This document shows, piece after piece, positions 23,017 through 31,326 of a stretch of DNA of 36,029 nt. Both the position numbers and the translations under genes were made by a program. How positions within the stretch are numbered: the stretch's first letter is position 1; the number at the start of each line of letters is the position of its first letter. The notes under the pieces are model-generated. The model did not search any database. It was not told the origin of the DNA and worked only from the letters and a program-made list of their open reading frames with translations. Origin of the DNA: Erysipelotrichia bacterium (lineage in GTDB: Bacteria; Bacillota_I; Bacilli_A; Erysipelotrichales; Erysipelotrichaceae); the NCBI GenBank assembly GCA_030525245.1, contig JAUNFB010000002.1, positions 12,720 to 48,748 of the forward strand, written 5' to 3'.

Positions 23017-23055
23017 AAAAAAGATATGCTGTGTCAAATGATGACACTTCATATC
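23017..23055 (-). terminator. Terminator after the CmpB-type membrane gene
   Basis: Minus strand: GATATG and GTGTCA pair with TGACAC and CATATC, with an AA/AG internal mismatch, followed by six T. It lies between this gene and the rpsD promoter. Confidence 0.85.
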
Positions 23056-23056
23056 C

Positions 23057-23794
23057 TTAATTTTTATGGATTAGTTCCGAAACATTATCTTTTACTTCAT
23101 TCAAATATTCACTAAGACTCTTGTGAGCAGAACTGAGTGGAAAAAAGAATTTTGCTTTTTCTTGTCTTATTTCTTTAAAACGGATAACATCCGATTTGAG
23201 TTTTTCCAAACGAACAACGACTTGATTTTCATCGGCGAATTTTTTAACGATAGAAATCAAATGAGATGAATAGATGACATCAATCAGAAATACTCCGAAG
23301 AATAAACCGATGAAGAAACTGAAAGCTAAATTGCCTTTAAGCCAAAATAAAGCTTTTGTAATATATGGGTGGATGAAAAATAAATAAATGGCTCCCAATA
23401 TTGCCCAAAACAGTGAGAACAGCGGACAAATTATACCTTGGATATTTCCCCACATATCAGAATAATCCCATAATTTAACATGCATAACTTTTAACGAAAT
23501 TAATCCGGCTATATATTCTATCAAAGTCATAACAAGAGTCATTAGCCCGAACCATAAAATGACTGATTTCCAGTTAGAGAACATATTATATTGTTCGCTG
23601 ATATATGACAAGATGAATAGCGCACATAAGCCGAAACCGTAAATAGGTAAATATGGTCCTATACAAAATCCTGGGTTTACCCATTTGTGTTGGGGATTGG
23701 AGCTGGAAAACCAATGGCGAAAAAACACTTCGATTATCCATCCGGAAATTGATCCCAAAGCGAATAGAAATGCGAAGGCTAATAAAGTATTCAC
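23057..23794 (-). CDS. Putative ABC-transporter type IV (CmpB/DUF1113) membrane protein
   Basis: The 245-residue protein has about five membrane helices and the family signatures SISGWIIEVFFRHW near the N-terminus, KWVNPGFCIGPYLPIYGFG, and LWDYSDMWGNIQGIICPLFSLFW. The family is named after ABC transporters, but no ATPase is here and the function is unknown. The C-terminal 70 residues are a charged cytoplasmic tail. I chose the GTG at 23794: AAAGGAG lies eight bases upstream. The ATG seven codons earlier has no ribosome site, and its codons contain that Shine-Dalgarno sequence. The gene stands alone between its own promoter and terminator. Confidence 0.78.
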   Translation of the reverse strand: MNTLLAFAFLFALGSISGWIIEVFFRHWFSSSNPQHKWVNPGFCIGPYLPIYGFGLCALFILSYISEQYNMFSNWKSVILWFGLMTLVMTLIEYIAGLISLKVMHVKLWDYSDMWGNIQGIICPLFSLFWAILGAIYLFFIHPYITKALFWLKGNLAFSFFIGLFFGVFLIDVIYSSHLISIVKKFADENQVVVRLEKLKSDVIRFKEIRQEKAKFFFPLSSAHKSLSEYLNEVKDNVSELIHKN

Positions 23795-23824
23795 GATAAT
23801 TTCTCCTTTCTTCATTAGAATTTC

Positions 23825-23853
23825 ATTTTATCATATTGTTTGGCGATATACAA
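23825..23853 (-). promoter_or_regulatory. Promoter of the CmpB-type gene
   Basis: Minus strand: TTGTAT (23853-23848), 17 bases, TAAAAT (23830-23825) preceded by TGA, an extended -10. The weak -35 is offset by the TG element. Confidence 0.5.
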
Positions 23854-23886
23854 TTTGACAGCTCTGCTGATGTGTACAGTTTGACA
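23849..23886. repeat. Direct repeat TACARTTTGACA upstream of ezrA
   Basis: TACAATTTGACA (23849-23860) and TACAGTTTGACA (23875-23886) differ at one base and are offset by 26 bases. Each contains TTGACA, but neither has a convincing -10 at 16-18 bases. Confidence 0.6.
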
Positions 23887-23942
23887 TAAATCAAGTACAT
23901 TTTATACCCTTATTATGATACAATAATAAAGAGGTGAGACCT

Positions 23943-25694
23943 ATGACAGTTCAGGAAATATATAACGGTTTGAAGTCATCAATATGGTTTTATATATTAA
24001 TTTTTATAATTATTTTAATTGTTGTTTTATTGATTTTTAGAGGAAATAAAAAAAAGAAAATAAATAAACAAATTGAGTCCTATCAAATTAAGATTAATGA
24101 GCTGAAAAGCCATCCTTTTGCGGTAGATATCGCTAAAATGGATGCTATTGCTAAAGTCAACAACAGCATTCTTTCGACAGCTCAACAATGCAAAAAAGAT
24201 TTTGATTTGCTTCAGGATGGAATCAAAAATTCGGTCAGTCTGTTACAGGATGCATCAGAAAATGTGGAAACAAATAATTTTAATGCGTGCAAGCAAAATT
24301 TGGAAGAAATAGACAGTAAATTGAATGAATGTGAGAAATTGACCGCTGAACTCGACACAGTATTAAATGGTATTTTAAATCAGGCTACTCAACAAAGAAA
24401 AAGAATCAATGAACTGAAAAGCGAATTTCATGATATAAAAGAAAGAGTTAATAATAATCCGAATGCTTATACTTACAGTTGGGAAATGCTTGATGTAATT
24501 ACTAACCGTATATCTCATCAGTTTTCTGATTTTGAGGCTATTATGGAAACTTCTAAATATGATGAAGCAGCCACTCAAGCTGAGCAGATAAGTTTAGCGA
24601 TAGAAAACTTAAATCAATTAATCCAACAGTTGCCTGAATTAGTAGTTTTGGCTAAAAATACCATTCCTGCTCAATTGAATGAACTCAACAGTAATTATTT
24701 AGTAGCTTTATCCAATGGTACCTACTTGAAACATCTTTCCATTCCTCAAAATATGGATGAAATAAAAAAGGAGACTGAAGCCGCTTTACAATCGTTAAAA
24801 AAATGTGAAATAGCGAATTGGGCGCAGAAGTTGAGTGATTGTCAAGCCAAGATCAATCAATTAACGATTGCTTTGATTAATGAAAAGGAAGCATACAATG
24901 AATTGTTGAAAATAAAAAAAGAATGTGAAAATAATATGGCAGTTATATCCGAAAGCATCGACAAGGTTAAAAACAGTGAGTCAGCAAGCATTGAAAGATA
25001 TAATCTGTCTGAAATTCATTCAAGATTGAGTGATGTGAGTGATAAATATAAAGATTGTGCCTCTGAATTATCCTCATTGAACAACTCCTTATCAGCGAAT
25101 ATTACCGAAAGCAGTCAGCTTGTAGTTTCTTACAGACAACTGGCTGCTACTGTAAAGGAATTGTTAAAAGAAAGTCGGGAAATGACTGAAATGATTTCTC
25201 TGAATCGTCGTGAAGAAATGCGCGCCAGAGAGTTAATATCACGTTTTATAGTTGTATTAAATGAATCTAAAGCTTCTATTAAGCTTTCGCGTCTACCTAA
25301 TATTTCTCAAAAATATAATGAGGATATTATTGAAGCGGAAAGACACATTGCCAAATTAAATACAATGTTGCAAAACAGTACTATTGATATTGAAAAACTG
25401 AATAATTTACTTGATGAAACGCAAACGATTATTATTAATTTATATAAGAATGTTAATGCACTGGTCAAAACAACTAAATATATTGAAGATTTTATAGTTC
25501 TAACTAACAGATATCGTGCTTATTGTCCGGAAGTAGATAGTATGCTTTACTCCGCAGAATTGGCATACCGTAACGGTGAATATACCAAGGCTTGCAAATT
25601 GACTGCTTCAGCACTGTCATTGATTGAACCGCAAATGGCACAGAAATTAAATGCCGAAATTAATGAAAAAATAAACGAGCAAAAGGAGAAATAG
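23943..25694 (+). CDS. ezrA: Septation ring formation regulator EzrA
   Basis: EzrA is a membrane-bound spectrin-like protein that restrains FtsZ ring formation and links it to wall synthesis. The 583 residues have one N-terminal membrane helix (about residues 14-34, SIWFYILIFIIILIVVLLIF) with a short outside N-terminus, a basic stop RGNKKKK, and then about 540 residues of alpha-helical coiled coils, the right length for the family (about 560-570). Position next to rpsD and before iscS and thiI matches Bacillus subtilis as I remember it. AGAGGTGA ahead of the ATG at 23943 decides the start over a GTG three codons upstream. Confidence 0.88.
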   Translation: MTVQEIYNGLKSSIWFYILIFIIILIVVLLIFRGNKKKKINKQIESYQIKINELKSHPFAVDIAKMDAIAKVNNSILSTAQQCKKDFDLLQDGIKNSVSLLQDASENVETNNFNACKQNLEEIDSKLNECEKLTAELDTVLNGILNQATQQRKRINELKSEFHDIKERVNNNPNAYTYSWEMLDVITNRISHQFSDFEAIMETSKYDEAATQAEQISLAIENLNQLIQQLPELVVLAKNTIPAQLNELNSNYLVALSNGTYLKHLSIPQNMDEIKKETEAALQSLKKCEIANWAQKLSDCQAKINQLTIALINEKEAYNELLKIKKECENNMAVISESIDKVKNSESASIERYNLSEIHSRLSDVSDKYKDCASELSSLNNSLSANITESSQLVVSYRQLAATVKELLKESREMTEMISLNRREEMRARELISRFIVVLNESKASIKLSRLPNISQKYNEDIIEAERHIAKLNTMLQNSTIDIEKLNNLLDETQTIIINLYKNVNALVKTTKYIEDFIVLTNRYRAYCPEVDSMLYSAELAYRNGEYTKACKLTASALSLIEPQMAQKLNAEINEKINEQKEK

Positions 25695-25695
25695 A

Positions 25696-26823
25696 ATGAA
25701 TAAATATTTTGATTATTCTTCAACTACACCTTTGGACACTTCATTGATTCCTTTATACAATGATTTGTTGCGCAAATATTATGTCAATTCTGAATCTCTT
25801 TATCCTCAAGGTCAAAAAGTAGAAAATATATTGCAGAAAGCGCGTCAAAGAATTGCTGACGATATGCAAGTCTTGACTAAAGAAATAATTTTCACTTCCG
25901 GCGGCAGTGAAAGTAATAATCTAGCAATTAAAGGAACGGCACTAAAGCGTCAGGATAAAGGTAAACATATTATTTCTACGGTAGTAGAGCATTCCAGCGT
26001 TATTAATTCATTAAAATGGTTACATGACTATTTCGGTTTTGAGATTACTTTGCTGCCGGTTAAAAGTGACGGACAAATTGATCCTCAAGATTTAAAAAAA
26101 GCTATGCGTAATGACACTATATTGGTGAGCGTTATGTATGTTAATAACGAGTCCGGTGCGATTATGCCTATTGAAGAAGTAAAAAAAATAGTTAAAAAAT
26201 ATCCCAATTGTTATTTACATGTTGATTGTGTTCAAGCTTTAGGAAAGATCAACATCGATTTGACCGATATTGATATGGCGAGTTTTTCCGCCCACAAAAT
26301 AAACGGATTAAAGGGTAGTGGTTTTTTGGTTAAAAAACAGCATGTGATGATTGCACCTCTTATTTCAGGAGGACAGCAGGAATATCATTTGCGCGGTGGC
26401 ACAGCCGATGCACCTGCCGATATTTTATTAGCTAAAACGTTAGACAACGCCTTAGCTGATTTGGATAATAAAAAGCAAAAGGTTCAGCAATTACACGATT
26501 ACTTGTGGGAAAAGTTAAGTGTAATGGATAAAATTGTTATCAACAGTCCTAAAGATGGATTACCGTATATTTTGAATTTTTCTTGTTTAAGCATTACTTC
26601 TCAAGTGATGATGAATGCTCTTGCCGAATTCGGCTTTGAAGTCAGTGCTCAATCGACATGCGATTCGGAAAGTTCTTACAGTCATGTCATTGCGGCAATG
26701 TTTAATAAAGATGAAAAAAGGTTAAAGGGTACAATTAGAATTTCATTGAGTTACACTCATGAGATAAGTGATATAGATGAGTTGTTATCAGCAATAAAGG
26801 AGTGCATAAGATTGTATGGATAA
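25696..26823 (+). CDS. iscS: Cysteine desulfurase (IscS/NifS family, thiI-linked)
   Basis: This PLP enzyme takes sulfur from cysteine as an enzyme-bound persulfide. The 375 residues have FDYSSTTP at the N-terminus, FTSGGSESNNLAIKG (66-80), the PLP-lysine motif SAHKINGLKG with Lys201, and the sulfur-carrying Cys322 in QSTCDSESSYSHV. The mobile loop around Cys322 is long, as in group I enzymes. Because thiI overlaps it by eight bases, its likely job is to feed sulfur to ThiI for tRNA 4-thiouridine (NifZ-type in Bacillus). AAAAGGAG at the end of ezrA provides the ribosome site. It may also serve Fe-S assembly. Confidence 0.93.
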   Translation: MNKYFDYSSTTPLDTSLIPLYNDLLRKYYVNSESLYPQGQKVENILQKARQRIADDMQVLTKEIIFTSGGSESNNLAIKGTALKRQDKGKHIISTVVEHSSVINSLKWLHDYFGFEITLLPVKSDGQIDPQDLKKAMRNDTILVSVMYVNNESGAIMPIEEVKKIVKKYPNCYLHVDCVQALGKINIDLTDIDMASFSAHKINGLKGSGFLVKKQHVMIAPLISGGQQEYHLRGGTADAPADILLAKTLDNALADLDNKKQKVQQLHDYLWEKLSVMDKIVINSPKDGLPYILNFSCLSITSQVMMNALAEFGFEVSAQSTCDSESSYSHVIAAMFNKDEKRLKGTIRISLSYTHEISDIDELLSAIKECIRLYG

Positions 26824-28018
26824 ATTACAATATGAATACATTTTAATTCGCTATGGCGAATTAACCACTAAAGGAAAAAATAAAAAAGATTTTATCAGAA
26901 AGTTAGCCGATAATATGAGGTTGGCCTTAGGTGATTTTGAAGGCTTAACATTTGAAAGAACCAGAGATCATATTTATATTCATCTGCATGGCAATGATCC
27001 TGATAAGATTGAGCCGATTTTGAAAAAAGTTTTTGGGATTCGCTCTTTTTCTAAGGCGATTAAGACCGAAAACGATCTGGACAAAATCGTTCAATGCGCT
27101 TTATTGCTTATGCAGGACAAAAAAGGAACTTTTAAGGTTATCACTAAAAGAGCTAATAAAAAGTTTCCGATTCATTCCGATGAAGTAAACAGAAAAGTTG
27201 CTTCAAATCTGTTGATGAAATATGCTCCCGATTTACATGTCGATGTTCATGATCCGCAATTTCCTCTAATAGTTGAAATACGGGAGCAAAATACATATTT
27301 AATGTGTCAGACCGTATTGGGAGCTCAGGGTTATCCTGTCGGTGTAGCTGGTAAAGCTATGCTGATGCTTTCGGGCGGAATTGATTCACCGGTAGCCGGC
27401 TATTTGGCAATGAAAAGAGGAGTGCAAATAGAATGTATTCATTACTGTTCTCAACCGTATACTTCTGAAGCCGCTTTAAATAAAGTTAAAGAGTTAGCCA
27501 GAATGTTAGCACCGTACCAGGGCAGTATTGCTTTACATGTTGTTCCTTTTACGGAAACACAGTTGGCTATTTATAAACATTGTGATGAGTCTTATGCTAT
27601 AACAATGATGCGGCGAATGATGTATCGTTTAGCCGAAAGATTGGCTAAACAACAGAATTGTTTGGCTATCGTCAACGGAGAAAGCATCGGACAGGTTGCT
27701 TCTCAAACTTTAGACAGCATGGGCGTTATTAATGAGGTAACATCTATGCCGGTAATTCGACCTGTAGTAACTTATGATAAATTGGAAATAATTGCTATTG
27801 CACGCAATATAGGAACATATGAAACGAGTATTTTACCGTTCGAGGATTGTTGTACGATCTTTAATCCTAAAAATCCGACTACTAAACCGCGTATTGATAA
27901 GTGCCGCTGGTATGAAGAAAAGTATGATTTTGAGACATTGTTGGATAAGGCATTGGAAGAAAAAGAAACAATATATATCTATCCTAATACTAAATTTGAA
28001 GATGAAGATATATTCTGA
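26816..28018 (+). CDS. thiI: tRNA 4-thiouridine synthase ThiI
   Basis: ThiI adenylates U8 of tRNA and replaces its oxygen with sulfur. The 400-residue protein has an N-terminal ferredoxin-like region, a THUMP domain (about 60-165), and a PP-loop ATPase domain with SGGIDS at 186-191. The C-terminal rhodanese domain of the enterobacterial enzyme is missing, as is usual in Bacillota; these versions take sulfur directly from a partner desulfurase. A CC pair is present in EDCCTIFNPKNPTTKP near residue 342. The start is coupled to iscS, with AAAGGAG 11 bases upstream. A role in thiazole synthesis is not indicated. Confidence 0.95.
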   Translation: MDKLQYEYILIRYGELTTKGKNKKDFIRKLADNMRLALGDFEGLTFERTRDHIYIHLHGNDPDKIEPILKKVFGIRSFSKAIKTENDLDKIVQCALLLMQDKKGTFKVITKRANKKFPIHSDEVNRKVASNLLMKYAPDLHVDVHDPQFPLIVEIREQNTYLMCQTVLGAQGYPVGVAGKAMLMLSGGIDSPVAGYLAMKRGVQIECIHYCSQPYTSEAALNKVKELARMLAPYQGSIALHVVPFTETQLAIYKHCDESYAITMMRRMMYRLAERLAKQQNCLAIVNGESIGQVASQTLDSMGVINEVTSMPVIRPVVTYDKLEIIAIARNIGTYETSILPFEDCCTIFNPKNPTTKPRIDKCRWYEEKYDFETLLDKALEEKETIYIYPNTKFEDEDIF

Positions 28019-28033
28019 TAGAAGGAGAAATTT

Positions 28034-29353
28034 ATGGCTTTTGAATCATTAAGTAATCGATTGACCGCATCTTTTAAACATATTGTCGGTAAAGATAAAC
28101 TTACCGATAAAAATATGGAACAGATGCTTAAAGAAATAAGATTAGCTTTATTGGAAGCGGATGTAAACTATTCGGTAGTAAAGAAATTTATTGCGGATGT
28201 AAGAGAAAAAATGTTGGGTGTTAAAGTATCTCAAGCTCTTGATCCGTCGCAAATGGTTTATAAAATAGTTCATGACGAGATTGTTCAATTGCTTGGTGAG
28301 GGAACAAGCGGTCTTAATTATAAAAATTCCGGTTTAACTGTTGTGATGGTTGTCGGTTTGCAGGGTACCGGTAAGACGACTAACAGTGCTAAAATTGCTA
28401 AATTGATCAAGGAAAAGCAAAACAGAAATCCGTTATTGGTCGCTGCCGATGTTATTCGACCGGCAGCAATCGATCAATTACAGACTCTGGGTAAACAAAT
28501 CGGTATTGAGGTATTTACTCTCGGTCCAAAGGAAAAAGCAGTAAAAACGGTCGAAGAAGCGGTCAAATACGCTAATAAAAATAATTATGACACATTAATT
28601 ATCGATACTGCCGGAAGATTGCATATTGATAATGATTTGATGAATGAATTGTCAGTTTTAAAGAAAAAATTTAAGCCTGATGAAATATTGTTGACAGTCG
28701 ACGCGTTGACTGGGCAAGACATAGTTAATGTTGCTAAGACATTTGATGATCTTTTGGATATTACCGGTTTGATTGTAACAAAATTTGACGGTGATGCTCG
28801 TGGCGGTGGAGTACTCTCGGTAAGGGCTGTAACCGATGTTCCTGTTAAATTTGTCGGTGTAGGAGAAAAAGTAACAGATATCGATATTTTTTATCCGGAC
28901 AGAATGGCTCAAAGAATTTTGGGAATGGGTGACCTACAGACATTGGTGGAAAAAGCCGAAGCTGAATTTGATCAAGAGCTGGCAAATCGCTCAATGCAGA
29001 ATTTAATGAATGGAACATATTCCTTAGAAGATATGTTGGTTCAAATGCGACAAATGAAGAAATTAGGACCTTTAAGCGGTATTATGAAAATGATACCGGG
29101 AATGAATCAATATGTTGGTGCATTGGAAGGTATGGATACGGATGCTATGATGAAAAAGCAAGAAGCAATCATTCAATCCATGACGCCTTATGAAAGAAAA
29201 CATCCGGAAGAATTGCGTAATTCTCATAAAAACAGAATTGCTAAAGGAAGCGGAACATCAGTTAGTGATGTTAATAAATTAATCAATTCGTTTGAAAGAA
29301 CGAAAAAAATGATGGCATCAATGGGCATAGGAAAATTTCGCAATTTCAGATAA
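28034..29353 (+). CDS. ffh: Signal recognition particle protein Ffh
   Basis: Ffh binds the SRP RNA and hydrophobic signal sequences and delivers ribosomes to FtsY at the membrane. The 439 residues show the N-terminal four-helix domain (residues 1-90), the G domain with GLQGTGKTT (108-116), DTAGR and TKFDGDARGGG, and the methionine-rich M domain (from about 300: MLVQMRQMKKLGPL, MKMIPGM, RIAKGSGTSVSDVNKLI). AGAAGGAG precedes the ATG. The usual upstream partner ylxM and the receptor gene ftsY are absent here; thiI is 15 bases upstream. The rpsP cluster follows from its own promoter. Confidence 0.97.
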   Translation: MAFESLSNRLTASFKHIVGKDKLTDKNMEQMLKEIRLALLEADVNYSVVKKFIADVREKMLGVKVSQALDPSQMVYKIVHDEIVQLLGEGTSGLNYKNSGLTVVMVVGLQGTGKTTNSAKIAKLIKEKQNRNPLLVAADVIRPAAIDQLQTLGKQIGIEVFTLGPKEKAVKTVEEAVKYANKNNYDTLIIDTAGRLHIDNDLMNELSVLKKKFKPDEILLTVDALTGQDIVNVAKTFDDLLDITGLIVTKFDGDARGGGVLSVRAVTDVPVKFVGVGEKVTDIDIFYPDRMAQRILGMGDLQTLVEKAEAEFDQELANRSMQNLMNGTYSLEDMLVQMRQMKKLGPLSGIMKMIPGMNQYVGALEGMDTDAMMKKQEAIIQSMTPYERKHPEELRNSHKNRIAKGSGTSVSDVNKLINSFERTKKMMASMGIGKFRNFR

Positions 29354-29364
29354 AATATTTATGG

Positions 29365-29386
29365 TGTTAAGTAAAAATACTTGACA
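29365..29386. repeat. Inverted repeat overlapping the rpsP -35 box
   Basis: TGTTAAGTA (29365-29373) and TACTTGACA (29378-29386) form a nine-pair stem with one G-U pair and an AAAA loop. The right arm contains the TTGACA of the rpsP promoter. No T run follows, so it is not an ordinary terminator. Confidence 0.6.
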
Positions 29387-29409
29387 GGTCAAAATGAATG
29401 TTGTATATT
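29381..29409 (+). promoter_or_regulatory. rpsP operon promoter
   Basis: TTGACA (29381-29386), 17-base spacer, TATATT (29404-29409). Near-consensus, so rpsP and the genes after it can be transcribed independently of ffh. Confidence 0.8.
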
Positions 29410-29437
29410 ATTTAAGTATTTAGAAAAAGAGGTATTT

Positions 29438-29701
29438 ATGGTTAAATTACGTTTAAGAAGAATGGGTGCCAAAAAGGCTCCGACATACAGAATTGTAGCT
29501 GCTGATTCAAGAACAAGAAGAGATGGTGCAGTTATTGATACAGTTGGTTTGTATAATCCGACTACAAATCCTGCAAGCATCACATTGGATGAAGAGAAAG
29601 TTATGAAATGGTTGAAAGCCGGAGCACAACCTACTGATACTGTTAGAAATATTCTTTCAAAGCAGGGAATCATGAAGAAATTTCATGAAGATAAGCAATA
29701 A
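29438..29701 (+). CDS. rpsP: Small ribosomal subunit protein bS16
   Basis: S16 is an assembly protein of the 30S subunit. The 87 residues show the family N-terminus [30 protein letters not shown] and the core [13 protein letters not shown], then [25 protein letters not shown] lies seven to eight bases ahead of the ATG at 29438; the open frame upstream to 29381 lies in the promoter and is not translated. Its stop overlaps the khpA start as TAATG. The order rpsP-khpA-rimM-trmD-rplS is the conserved Bacillota cluster. Confidence 0.97.
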   Translation: MVKLRLRRMGAKKAPTYRIVAADSRTRRDGAVIDTVGLYNPTTNPASITLDEEKVMKWLKAGAQPTDTVRNILSKQGIMKKFHEDKQ

Positions 29702-29949
29702 TGATTAATTACGAAAAGACTTTAATGGATTTAGTTTCGCCGATGGTTGATGAACCGCAGAAAGTTAAAATCCAAAAAATGAACAGCATTAATGATAATG
29801 AAATCTTGTTATATGTTTACGCTACAAGTAATGACATTTCAAGATTAATCGGAAGACAAGGTAATATGGCTTCTTCGATTCGTCAAATGATGTCTGTTTG
29901 CTCTAGTATTGACAGTAAGCGTATCAGTATTAAATTTGAATCGTACTAG
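29701..29949 (+). CDS. khpA: KH-domain RNA-binding protein KhpA (YlqC)
   Basis: This 82-residue protein is a single KH domain with the GxxG loop in IGRQGNMASSIRQMM (about residues 50-64). KhpA, with KhpB/Jag, binds RNA and influences cell division and elongation in streptococci and related bacteria. The ATG shares its A with the rpsP stop codon, so the two are coupled. A terminator-like hairpin overlaps its stop codon and separates it from rimM. The length agrees with YlqC of Bacillus subtilis. Confidence 0.92.
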   Translation: MINYEKTLMDLVSPMVDEPQKVKIQKMNSINDNEILLYVYATSNDISRLIGRQGNMASSIRQMMSVCSSIDSKRISIKFESY

Positions 29950-29970
29950 GATGCTTTTTGCATCCTTTTT
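29949..29970 (+). terminator. Intra-operon terminator between khpA and rimM
   Basis: GGATGC (29949-29954), loop TTTTT, GCATCC (29960-29965), then T to 29970. The short stem and its place before the rimM ribosome site suggest partial attenuation. Confidence 0.7.
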
Positions 29971-29985
29971 ATTAAGGTGATCAGA

Positions 29986-30483
29986 ATGAAATTTATCAAA
30001 ATAGGGACTATAATCAACACTTTTGGAATCAAAGGCGAAATAAAAATCAAATCATTGACTGATTTTCCGGAAATTCGTTTTAAGGAAAAGCAATTGATTT
30101 ATGTTTATTATAAGAATGAATATCTTCCTTTCACAATTAAAAGATCTCGTCAGCACAAAGGCTTTATATTACTTACATTGTTAGATAATGAAGATATTAA
30201 TTTAGTGGAAAAATACAAGAATTGTGATATTTTTGTAGATCAAGAACATATTCATTCTTTAAATGAAGGAGAATATTATTATTTTCAATTAAGAGGTTGT
30301 GAAGTATATTACAACAATCAGCCGATAGGCAAGGTAACTTCGGTAGAGGAAGGATATCAAACGGTTTTACGTATTAAATTGTCGGAAAAGGAGTTGTTAC
30401 TTCCGTATGTTAAGAGGTTTATTAAAGATATAGATGTTCAAGAAAAAAGAATTGATATTGATGTTATTGAGGGAATGTTATGA
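29986..30483 (+). CDS. rimM: Ribosome maturation factor RimM
   Basis: RimM binds S19 and helps process and fold the 16S rRNA 3' domain. The 165 residues have the N-terminal barrel KIGTIINTFGIKGEIKIKSLTDFPE and the PRC-barrel domain beginning YYYFQLRGCEVYYNNQPIGKVTSVEEG, ending LLPYVKRFIKDIDVQEKRIDID. AAGGTGA five bases ahead of the ATG at 29986 decides the start over a GTG at 29977 that is part of that ribosome site. Its stop overlaps the trmD start as ATGA. Confidence 0.95.
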   Translation: MKFIKIGTIINTFGIKGEIKIKSLTDFPEIRFKEKQLIYVYYKNEYLPFTIKRSRQHKGFILLTLLDNEDINLVEKYKNCDIFVDQEHIHSLNEGEYYYFQLRGCEVYYNNQPIGKVTSVEEGYQTVLRIKLSEKELLLPYVKRFIKDIDVQEKRIDIDVIEGML

Positions 30484-31229
30484 AAATAAAAATATTAACA
30501 ATATTTCCGGAAATGTTTACCGGTTTTCTGCAAACCTCAATTATCAAAAGGGCTTTGACTAATCAACTTGTGGACATAGAAGTCATAAATTTCCGCCAAT
30601 ATTCGAACGATAAATCAAAAAGAGTTGATGACTATCCATATGGCGGAGGAGCAGGAATGGTTTTAATGTGTCAACCGATATTGGATTGTTTAAATGATGT
30701 GAGAGGTGATAACAGTTTTGTTTTGCTTACATCTCCCGAAGGCGTTCAATTTAATCAATCATTGGCTAAAGAATGGTCAAAGAAAGAAGAAATAGTTATT
30801 ATTTGCGGACATTATGAAGGATATGATGGGCGAATATATGATTATGTTGATCAACGCGTATCGGTAGGAGATTATGTTTTGACCGGTGGTGAATTACCGG
30901 CGATGATAATTGCCGATGCTATTACCCGACTTTTAAAAGATGTTATCAGCAGTAATTCAACCTTGGAAGAAAGTTTTGAAGATAATTTGTTGGAATACAA
31001 ACAGTATACCAGACCGGAAAATTATAACGGAAAAAAAGTTCCGGAAGTCTTATTGAGTGGACATCACGAAAATATTCGTCGATATCGTTTGAAGGAACGC
31101 TTAAGAGAAACATATTTACATCGACCGGATTTATTGGCAAAACATAAGTTTACTGATGAAGAGAAAAAGATGTTAGCAGAAATTAAAAAAGAAGATCAAA
31201 ACGTTATTAAAAATAATGTTGAATATTAA
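30480..31229 (+). CDS. trmD: tRNA (guanine-N1-)-methyltransferase TrmD
   Basis: TrmD methylates N1 of G37 next to the anticodon, preventing +1 frameshifts. The 249 residues match the SPOUT family: ILTIFPEMFTGFLQTSI, the PYGGGAGMVL loop, ICGHYEGYDGRIYDYVDQRVSVGDYVLTGGELPAM of the trefoil knot, and the C-terminal SGHHENIRRYRLKERLRETYLHRPDLL. Together with TrmB, ThiI and Cca it adds to the window's set of tRNA enzymes. It is translated by coupling to rimM. The promoter of rplS begins inside its last codons. Confidence 0.97.
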   Translation: MKIKILTIFPEMFTGFLQTSIIKRALTNQLVDIEVINFRQYSNDKSKRVDDYPYGGGAGMVLMCQPILDCLNDVRGDNSFVLLTSPEGVQFNQSLAKEWSKKEEIVIICGHYEGYDGRIYDYVDQRVSVGDYVLTGGELPAMIIADAITRLLKDVISSNSTLEESFEDNLLEYKQYTRPENYNGKKVPEVLLSGHHENIRRYRLKERLRETYLHRPDLLAKHKFTDEEKKMLAEIKKEDQNVIKNNVEY

Positions 31230-31247
31230 AACTGAATATGGTATCAT
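31219..31247 (+). promoter_or_regulatory. rplS promoter at the end of trmD
   Basis: TTGAAT (31219-31224), 17-base spacer, TATCAT (31242-31247) preceded by TGG, an extended -10. It overlaps the trmD stop. Confidence 0.55.
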
Positions 31248-31253
31248 TATTAA

Positions 31254-31326
31254 GCGAAAAGCCGAATAGTTCCGCTGGTATTTGAAATCATGAACTGTTT
31301 TGAAATTATTTGTTGAAGGAGAAAGT
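31254..31326 (+). promoter_or_regulatory. rplS leader with hairpin, candidate L19 leader
   Basis: The expected transcript has about 73 untranslated bases. AGTTC (31268-31272) pairs with GAACT (31292-31296) and an inner TGGTATTTGAAATCA forms an imperfect hairpin. Small L19 leaders are known upstream of rplS in Bacillota; this is a match by position and shape only. Confidence 0.4.

Noticed and set aside
23881-23908. TTGACA (23881-23886) as the ezrA promoter
   Set aside because: The only hexamer at 16-18 bases is TATACC or worse, and TATGAT/TACAAT further on are at wrong spacing. I left the ezrA promoter uncalled.
27819-28052. 77-codon plus-strand frame at the end of thiI
   Set aside because: It lies in a different frame within thiI and across the ffh start; no ribosome site.
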